The notes beneath the pieces were generated by a model that was not told the origin of the DNA, searched no databases, and saw only the letters and a list, made by a program, of their open reading frames with translations. Shown piece by piece: positions 1-4,226 of a stretch of 5,842 nucleotides of DNA; the first letter of the stretch is position 1, and every line of letters begins with the position of its first letter. The stretch is from an uncultured Coriobacteriaceae bacterium (GTDB taxonomy: Bacteria > Actinomycetota > Coriobacteriia > Coriobacteriales > Eggerthellaceae): the NCBI GenBank assembly GCA_902796815.1, contig CADBQL010000453.1, positions 1-5,842 of the forward strand. The letters are read 5' to 3'. Made by a program: the position numbers and the translations under genes.

Positions 1-423
1 ATTCAAGAAGTAATTTCGACAATCGACCCGCTACCGGGAGCCCGCGAGTTCTTGGACAAGCTTCGCTCCGAAACGCAGGTCATCATCCTTTCGGACACGT
101 TTGAGCAGTTCGCCCGTCCGCTTATAAAGAAACTTGGCTGGCCGACCCTTTTTTGCAACACGCTCGAAGTCGCCGAAGATGGCGAAATCATCGGCTACCA
201 CATGCGTTGTGAACAATCGAAGCTCACAACTGTAAAGGGCTTGCAATCGATAGGTTTCGAAACGATTGCAGCTGGTGACAGTCACAACGATTTGGGAATG
301 ATCCGCGCATCGAAGGTCGGTTTCCTTTTCAAGAGCACCGATGCGATCAAAGCCGAAAACCCCGACCTCGACGCATTCGAAGAATTCGACGATCTTCTCG
401 CTGCCATAGAAGCACATCTATAA
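1..423 (+). CDS. thrH: ThrH-like phosphoserine phosphatase / homoserine phosphotransferase, 5'-truncated by window edge
   Basis: This is a HAD-superfamily enzyme of the SerB/ThrH group, expected to dephosphorylate phosphoserine in serine biosynthesis; Pseudomonas ThrH can also pass the phosphate to homoserine. The frame is open to base 1, so 140 C-terminal residues are visible out of roughly 200 usual for the family. The missing part carries HAD motif I with the nucleophilic Asp. In the visible part, ILSDTFEQF (about 29-37) is motif II with Ser31, K79 is the probable motif III lysine, and AGDSHND (91-97) is motif IV with the Mg-binding acids. The stretch VIILSDTF..FARPL..KLGWPTLFCNTLE aligns closely from memory with Pseudomonas ThrH, which favours ThrH over SerB. 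The TTG at 52 is not the real start, because conserved sequence precedes it. The gene converges on elp3 with a 29-bp gap and no convincing terminator. Confidence 0.88.
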   Translation: MQEVISTIDPLPGAREFLDKLRSETQVIILSDTFEQFARPLIKKLGWPTLFCNTLEVAEDGEIIGYHMRCEQSKLTTVKGLQSIGFETIAAGDSHNDLGMIRASKVGFLFKSTDAIKAENPDLDAFEEFDDLLAAIEAHL

Positions 424-452
424 ACGATACCGCGTTATTATAATTTACGGAT

Positions 453-2264
453 TCATAGCAATCTCTGCTGGTAGAGCCCGTTGTCGAAGAACCCGAGCTT
501 TCGGTAATATCCGCGCGTGCCAACAGCGCTGATGACATTGATGCGTTCGTAACCCGCTTCCCGTGCGAGAACACAGGCTCTCTCGACAAGCGCCCGGCCA
601 AGGCCATGATGCTGTGCGACGACCGCATCGGACGATAGTTTTGCTGCAAATCCGTAAACGTGCACTTCGCGAATCATGGCTTCTCCAATGTTGACGGGCG
701 CTTCTGAACCGAGGCGCTCAATCGCTTCGCGATTGGGGAGTGAAAGGCGCAGAAATCCAGCTATTTTACGTTCGGGAGTAATCCACTGGAGAAAATGCTC
801 GGTCGAAACGCTCGTCTGATAGCAAACATCGTCAAGATCGAGTGTTTCCAAATCTATTTCCGACGTTGCAATTTCCCGAAATCGAATTTCGCGAACTTGG
901 GACGCCCGTGACGCGAGATTAGAATCCACGATCTGTCGCAAATTCGTCTTTTTGTTTCCCACCATGATGTCTCGAGCCGAGATGTCCCTAATCATGCGCG
1001 AAATCCGCATGTATTCGGGCGTTGCAAGCATGTCGGAAACAAGGACGTCGACCAGCTCGTCTTCGCTATACGGCCTCCACGTACCGTCCCTGAAGTATTC
1101 CACGAGCGCTGTGCCGTCAACGAGCGCACAGGGGTAGAGTTTAGCCTCATCGGGCTTCAAAGCTTCATCGGAAATAAAGAGCTCGTAATCTCGTTTGTCC
1201 GATTCCGGCGTACTGCCATACAGATTGGTCATGAAGTGGGCGTGGGTTTTGAACCCGAACAGCCGACAGAGCTCGAAAGCCCGCCGGACCGATTTGAGAT
1301 CACCCGCACGACCGTTTAGTTTGAGAATACGCTCGTCAATACTTTGCACGCCCATTTGCACCTTCGTGCATCCGAGGCGACGCAAGTCGCGCAAACACCC
1401 GCAGTCAAGCTGTGCGGGACGCGTTTCCACAACAAGACCTACGACGCGATGCGCACTTGACTCGTTAATCAAATGCGCTGCTTCAAGCTCTTCCCAGCTC
1501 TCTTTCTGGCTGATAGATACATGTGACCAGGCGCTATTGGCACCATAGAGCAACTCTATAGCCTCGTTGAAATCCAAATCTCCTCGAGAAACGCGCTTCT
1601 GTACTTCGCAACAAGCCTTTCTGAGTATCTCAGGTTCGCATTGTATTCCAAAACCCTCGTAGAACCCACGCCGCGCAGAGGCACGTTGCGCGCACAACTC
1701 GTCGGAGTCATTGAGTGCGGAGAATAATTCGTGTATAAACCATATACGATAAGACTCAGGATAATCGTTCCACGTACCCCCGAGTACTATGAGTTCAACT
1801 TTATCGGTAGCATGACCCATATTCTGAAGAGCATGCAATCGCGAGACGACCTGTAGATAGGGGTCAAAGAAATTTCGTTCGGCCCGCTGGCATGCCGGTT
1901 CGTCATGTAGATAGCTCTTGGGCATACGCACGTCATTTGGGCAGTAGATGCATGAGTTCGCGCATTTCCACGGCTTTGTTATGACCGTAATCGTCGCGAC
2001 ACCAGATGCAGTCCGGCGCGGTTTCATCTTAAGGGTTGCAATCATTCGCTCGTCGAGTACGTCATCGACGTTCCACAGGGCGAACTTGGATGGATCGTTT
2101 TCTTTAGCATCAAGGTAATATGCGAGGATATGTTTCTTGGCAAACAGTCTGCGTCCATCATGCGCACGTTTCGAATGCTGCCTTACGATGCGGTCGAGCG
2201 CTTTCGCATCGAGATGCTCACAGGTTTCTAGTGCTCGTAGTATGTCGTTGATTACGTCGTCCAT
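453..2264 (-). CDS. elp3: Elp3-family tRNA uridine-34 modification enzyme (radical SAM + GNAT)
   Basis: This stand-alone Elp3 is expected to use SAM and acetyl-CoA to add a carboxymethyl group to C5 of wobble uridine (cm5U34) in tRNA. The 603-residue product has an N-terminal helical tRNA-binding part (1-85), a radical SAM core and a C-terminal acetyltransferase domain (about 455-603). The 4Fe-4S motif is CANSCIYCP (C101, C105, C108), followed by FDPYLQV (133-139), a VELIVLGGTW strand (156-165), ETRPAQLDCG (280-289), MGVQSID (304-310) and KLYP (375-378). The GNAT domain shows REVHVYG (532-538), the acetyl-CoA loop QHHGLGRAL (551-559) and SAVGTRGYYRKLGF (579-592) with the tyrosine pair. Residues about 190-255 look like a Cys-containing insertion relative to yeast Elp3. 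I chose the ATG at 2264 because a TACAAT -10 lies 7 nt upstream. An in-frame ATG at 2300 would add 12 residues and overlap the divergent methyltransferase; it has no Shine-Dalgarno site. Confidence 0.93.
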   Translation of the reverse strand: MDDVINDILRALETCEHLDAKALDRIVRQHSKRAHDGRRLFAKKHILAYYLDAKENDPSKFALWNVDDVLDERMIATLKMKPRRTASGVATITVITKPWKCANSCIYCPNDVRMPKSYLHDEPACQRAERNFFDPYLQVVSRLHALQNMGHATDKVELIVLGGTWNDYPESYRIWFIHELFSALNDSDELCAQRASARRGFYEGFGIQCEPEILRKACCEVQKRVSRGDLDFNEAIELLYGANSAWSHVSISQKESWEELEAAHLINESSAHRVVGLVVETRPAQLDCGCLRDLRRLGCTKVQMGVQSIDERILKLNGRAGDLKSVRRAFELCRLFGFKTHAHFMTNLYGSTPESDKRDYELFISDEALKPDEAKLYPCALVDGTALVEYFRDGTWRPYSEDELVDVLVSDMLATPEYMRISRMIRDISARDIMVGNKKTNLRQIVDSNLASRASQVREIRFREIATSEIDLETLDLDDVCYQTSVSTEHFLQWITPERKIAGFLRLSLPNREAIERLGSEAPVNIGEAMIREVHVYGFAAKLSSDAVVAQHHGLGRALVERACVLAREAGYERINVISAVGTRGYYRKLGFFDNGLYQQRLL

Positions 2265-2271
2265 GTCGCCT

Positions 2272-2277
2272 ATTGTA
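2272..2277 (-). promoter_or_regulatory. -10 element of elp3, predicted leaderless promoter
   Basis: Read on the minus strand, TACAAT is followed by AGGCGAC (7 nt) and ATG at 2264, the same spacing as the plus-strand copy. At 17-bp spacing the -35 position reads ATGTCA (2300-2295), four of six matches to TTGACA, and overlaps the methyltransferase start codon. The two promoters cannot easily be occupied by polymerase at the same time. Confidence 0.55.
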
Positions 2278-2285
2278 TCGTGATT

Positions 2286-2291
2286 TACAAT
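2286..2291 (+). promoter_or_regulatory. -10 element of methyltransferase, predicted leaderless promoter
   Basis: TACAAT is followed by GGGTGAC (7 nt) and then ATG at 2299, the spacing expected when transcription begins at the A of the start codon. A possible -35 at 17-bp spacing is ATGTCG (2263-2268), weak, lying on the elp3 start codon. The assignment rests on motif and spacing only. Confidence 0.55.
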
Positions 2292-2298
2292 GGGTGAC

Positions 2299-3069
2299 AT
2301 GGATATCTACCACGCACGAGCATTAAACGAAATCAATCGGAAGTTCTACGCCCAAAACGCCTCGTCGTTTTCGGCTACCAGGACTAAGGCTTGGCCAGGA
2401 TGGGAACGCCTCATGGCGCATGTGGGCTTTCCGCAGGACGTACTCGACCTTGCGTGCGGGAACATGCGTTTCCAGCGATTCCTCAACGACACAATGCCGG
2501 AAAACTTGCCTCGATTTTATTGTGTCGATTCGTGCTCCGATCTCGTTGACGAGTCTTTTGATGCGCAATTCCAAGAACTCGACATCGTTAATGCCGTCTT
2601 GCAAAATGATAACCTCTCGGATCTTATTGAGGCACCTCCTTGCGATTTGGCCGTTTCGTTTGGCTTCTTGCATCATGTTCCCGGAATCGACGCCCGCAAG
2701 CGGGTGATTCAAGCACTCGTCGACAATGTCATGCCTGGCGGTTTAATCGGCGTATCCTTATGGCAATTCATGACCAGCAAGCGCTTGGCCTCAAAAGCCC
2801 GCAAGACAACCGAACGCGCACTCGTGAATCTCGACATAGAGCTTGACGAGGGGGACTATCTTCTTGGATGGCAAGACCAAACTGATACGCTGCGCTATTG
2901 TCATAGCTTTACTTCAGATGAAGCTGAAGAGCTTGCTCAAAGCGTAGGGGAGTCATGCGATCTTGTTGAGAGATTCGAAGCCGATGGGACCAATAACGCT
3001 TTGAACATATATCTCATTATGCGCAAGCGCTCGCAGCACGACACAGAGTATAATCAAATCACCATGTAG
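2299..3069 (+). CDS. Class I SAM-dependent methyltransferase, Trm9/ALKBH8-like (predicted tRNA wobble-uridine methyltransferase)
   Basis: The 256-residue product has a Rossmann methyltransferase fold: motif I VLDLACGNMRF (48-58), the motif II acid in FYCVDS (D77), an acidic ELD (93-95), FGFLHHVPG (121-129) and the post-motif MPGG (145-148). Two features point to the Trm9 group rather than a generic methyltransferase: the N-terminal FSATRTKAWPGWERL (24-38), matching the Trm9/ALKBH8 pattern F-S-x-T-R-x-x-x-W-P, and RYCHSFTSDEAEEL (199-212), resembling the RYYHVF segment preceding the last strand of that family. Trm9 esterifies cm5U34 to mcm5U34, exactly downstream of Elp3 chemistry, and elp3 is the divergent neighbour. 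Assignment is by recalled motifs, not by alignment. A Trm112 partner is not in the window. The ATG at 2299 is preferred because a TACAAT -10 ends 8 nt before it, predicting a leaderless mRNA; an ATG at 2290 overlaps the -10 itself and lacks a ribosome-binding site. Confidence 0.8.
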   Translation: MDIYHARALNEINRKFYAQNASSFSATRTKAWPGWERLMAHVGFPQDVLDLACGNMRFQRFLNDTMPENLPRFYCVDSCSDLVDESFDAQFQELDIVNAVLQNDNLSDLIEAPPCDLAVSFGFLHHVPGIDARKRVIQALVDNVMPGGLIGVSLWQFMTSKRLASKARKTTERALVNLDIELDEGDYLLGWQDQTDTLRYCHSFTSDEAEELAQSVGESCDLVERFEADGTNNALNIYLIMRKRSQHDTEYNQITM

Positions 3070-3075
3070 GGTGTT

Positions 3076-3080
3076 AGGAG
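3076..3080 (+). promoter_or_regulatory. Shine-Dalgarno site deciding a TTG start
   Basis: AGGAG stands 5 nt before the TTG at 3086, and lies inside the coding region that would result from the GTG at 3071. This favours the TTG as the true start of the LURP-one-like gene. Confidence 0.65.
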
Positions 3081-3085
3081 CTGTT

Positions 3086-3682
3086 TTGAAGAACAACAGG
3101 GTATACATGCAAGTTGGCGCCGCCGACAAACGCGAGGATTTCCAGCTCTGGTATGCCGACGGCGATACGTTCGTCACGGTCAAAAAGAAAGACTGGAACA
3201 ACGAGAAAGACCGTGTTGCCATTTACAACCGGTTCGGCGGCGAGATGGCTCGCATAAAAACAGATCCTAAAGGCATCACGTATCACGTCGGTGTCGAACG
3301 TTACGAATACGAACTGCACACCTATACGATATTTGAGCATTACTTCTTCAAGGGCATGCTCTGGGAGATTGAAGGCGGCTTACCTGACAAGCAGCTCGAC
3401 CTGCGCAACACTGGCACAGGAAAACTCGATGCGCGCATAAGTACGGTAAAGTTCAAGGACAAGGGAACCTGCTACGAAATCAAGGTCAAGGATGTCTCGA
3501 AGCTCAGGATCGCAGCATGCTGCGTCATCGCCATCGCACTAAAAGAAAGCTACAAGGGCCTTAGTGAAGGCGAACCGCAAGAGGACCAGAAGTTCTGGCA
3601 AAAATGGCGCAAATTGGTTTTTGACAGCAAGGGCGTTTCGTACGAGGAGATTCAAGCCCGGAAGGCTTCTGAAGAAGAATAG
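3086..3682 (+). CDS. LURP-one/tubby-C-like domain protein, function unknown
   Basis: The 198-residue soluble protein has no signal peptide or membrane segment. Its pattern is alternating short beta strands, including VAIYNRFGGEMARIKTD (44-60), ITYHVGVERYEYELH (64-78), MLWEIEGG (91-98), ARISTVKF (116-123) and YEIKVKDV (130-137), followed by one hydrophobic helix RIAACCVIAIALKE (141-154). A strand barrel closed by a central C-terminal hydrophobic helix is the LURP-one-related/tubby-C layout (as in YxjI-type proteins), and the 'D/N-R-F-G-G-E-x-A-R-I' hairpin is typical of it. This is a fold inference only, with no known activity. A charged tail (155-198) follows. The TTG at 3086 is chosen because AGGAG lies 5 nt upstream; a GTG at 3071 would add five residues but has no such site. 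It begins 16 bp after the methyltransferase stop on the same strand, so the two are probably co-transcribed. Confidence 0.75.
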   Translation: MKNNRVYMQVGAADKREDFQLWYADGDTFVTVKKKDWNNEKDRVAIYNRFGGEMARIKTDPKGITYHVGVERYEYELHTYTIFEHYFFKGMLWEIEGGLPDKQLDLRNTGTGKLDARISTVKFKDKGTCYEIKVKDVSKLRIAACCVIAIALKESYKGLSEGEPQEDQKFWQKWRKLVFDSKGVSYEEIQARKASEEE

Positions 3683-3725
3683 GCTTCATATTCGGCAAAC
3701 CATTTTTGCAATAGCGCATTCATTC

Positions 3726-3755
3726 AAGCGGACCTGTGCTTTATCACATCCGCTT
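3726..3755. terminator. Hairpin between convergent genes, possible bidirectional terminator
   Basis: AAGCGGA (3726-3732) pairs with TCCGCTT (3749-3755), and after a two-base CC bulge TGTG (3735-3738) pairs with CACA (3745-3748) around a CTTTAT loop. It sits between the LURP-one-like gene and the converging small membrane gene, 4 bp from the latter's stop. Neither side has a clear T-tract, so intrinsic termination is uncertain. Confidence 0.4.
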
Positions 3756-3759
3756 CACG

Positions 3760-4098
3760 CTATTCAATTTCGCCCTTTTTCCAGGCGTCGAGCGTTTCGC
3801 GTGATATGCCTGTTGATTGGCGATACCCGTCGATTTTGTTTTTCTTACGGGAAGCGTGCATGAGCTTGATGCCCGAAAGGCCCGCGAACACCATTGCCGT
3901 GATGTAGAGCATGGCACGCAAGACCGTGTTGTTCATATCGATAACGCCTAGCTGGTACGTGAGCGTATTGTAAACGATGATTATCAGCGCCATGACCGCG
4001 ATAGCGCCCACTCCGATTGCCAGATCACGCTTGCGCTCTTCTGTGAGCTTGTCGATCTCTCGCAACGCGCTTCTCTGCTTCTTCGTTATCTTTGTCAC
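3760..4098 (-). CDS. Small two-helix membrane protein, function unknown
   Basis: I do not recognise this 112-residue protein. It has a strongly basic N-terminal helix (1-25, many K/R/E) and two predicted membrane helices (about 26-46, IGVGAIAVMALIIIVY, and 58-80, TVLRAMLYITAMVFAGLSGIKLM). A basic stop-transfer stretch HASRKKNK (81-88) follows, then a polar tail (89-112). Positive charges on both flanks predict that the N- and C-termini are cytoplasmic. The tail TGISRETLDAWKKGE resembles the recognition helix of XRE-type DNA-binding domains but is too short to be a full domain. The start is GTG at 4098, supported by AGGAG 7 nt upstream and an extended -10 about 30 nt further up. It lies downstream of the MFS gene in the same direction but behind that gene's terminator, so it is probably expressed separately. 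The ORF ends on the near side of a hairpin shared with the converging upstream gene. Confidence 0.75.
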   Translation of the reverse strand: MTKITKKQRSALREIDKLTEERKRDLAIGVGAIAVMALIIIVYNTLTYQLGVIDMNNTVLRAMLYITAMVFAGLSGIKLMHASRKKNKIDGYRQSTGISRETLDAWKKGEIE

Positions 4099-4105
4099 AA
4101 GCGTG

Positions 4106-4110
4106 CTCCT
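4106..4110 (-). promoter_or_regulatory. Shine-Dalgarno site supporting a GTG start
   Basis: On the minus strand AGGAG precedes the GTG at 4098 by 7 nt, good spacing, and fixes the start of the small membrane protein gene. Confidence 0.7.
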
Positions 4111-4134
4111 GACTCATTGCGTTTTCGTTGCGTT

Positions 4135-4143
4135 AGTATACCA
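4135..4143 (-). promoter_or_regulatory. Extended -10 promoter of the small membrane protein gene
   Basis: The minus strand reads TGGTATACT, an extended -10 (TGN plus TATACT, one mismatch from TATAAT). Transcription would begin near 4128, giving a leader of about 30 nt that includes the AGGAG site. The -35 position falls in the GC-rich terminator stem and has no match, consistent with reliance on the extended -10. Confidence 0.55.
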
Positions 4144-4145
4144 GT

Positions 4146-4177
4146 AAAAAGGAAAGCCCCCAAACGGGGGCTTTCCT
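4146..4177 (-). terminator. Intrinsic terminator of the MFS transporter gene
   Basis: A 12-bp perfect stem (4150-4161 with 4166-4177; AGGAAAGCCCCC against GGGGGCTTTCCT) encloses a 4-nt loop. On the minus strand it is followed by a run of T (4150-4146, overlapping the stem end by one base). It lies about 50 nt after the MFS stop codon. The plus strand has no matching T-run, so it acts on minus-strand transcripts. Confidence 0.88.
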
Positions 4178-4226
4178 CATTCAAATCAAGATTCAAACAT
4201 GATTCGAATCGAACTCGCGTTTGACA

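Larger units (their letters stand above)
2260..2303. repeat. 44-bp imperfect palindrome holding two mirror-image start sites
   Basis: Arms 2260-2277 and 2286-2303 pair at 16 of 18 positions (mismatches only at 2268 and 2271 against their partners) around the 8-bp spacer TCGTGATT. The inner 6 bp of each arm are ATTGTA/TACAAT, and the outer ends are TCCAT/ATGGA, the start codons of elp3 (minus) and the methyltransferase (plus). The palindrome therefore includes both -10 elements and both start codons. It may also be an operator for a dimeric regulator; no regulator gene is in view. Confidence 0.8.

Noticed and set aside
52..54. TTG as the start of the first gene
   Set aside because: The frame is open upstream to base 1 with family-like residues (DPLPGAREF), so the gene begins outside the window.
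424..452. A terminator between thrH and elp3
   Set aside because: Only a weak CCG/CGG pairing with a long AT-rich loop is possible; there is no T-run on either strand.
1195..1548. A plus-strand open frame inside elp3
   Set aside because: It lies opposite well-conserved radical-SAM coding sequence, and its product shows no recognisable domain or start signal.
4180..4210. Three short ATTCAAA/ATTCGAA repeats and a GATTCGAATC palindrome after the MFS stop
   Set aside because: They are too short and imperfect to call a repeat array or operator; an AT-rich 3' leader is a sufficient explanation.
4200..4222. A GTTCGATTC-like string on the minus strand near the MFS stop, resembling a tRNA T-loop
   Set aside because: The flanking bases do not form a T-stem (GCGAG is not matched by CTCGC at the right place), and no acceptor, D or anticodon arm fits around it.
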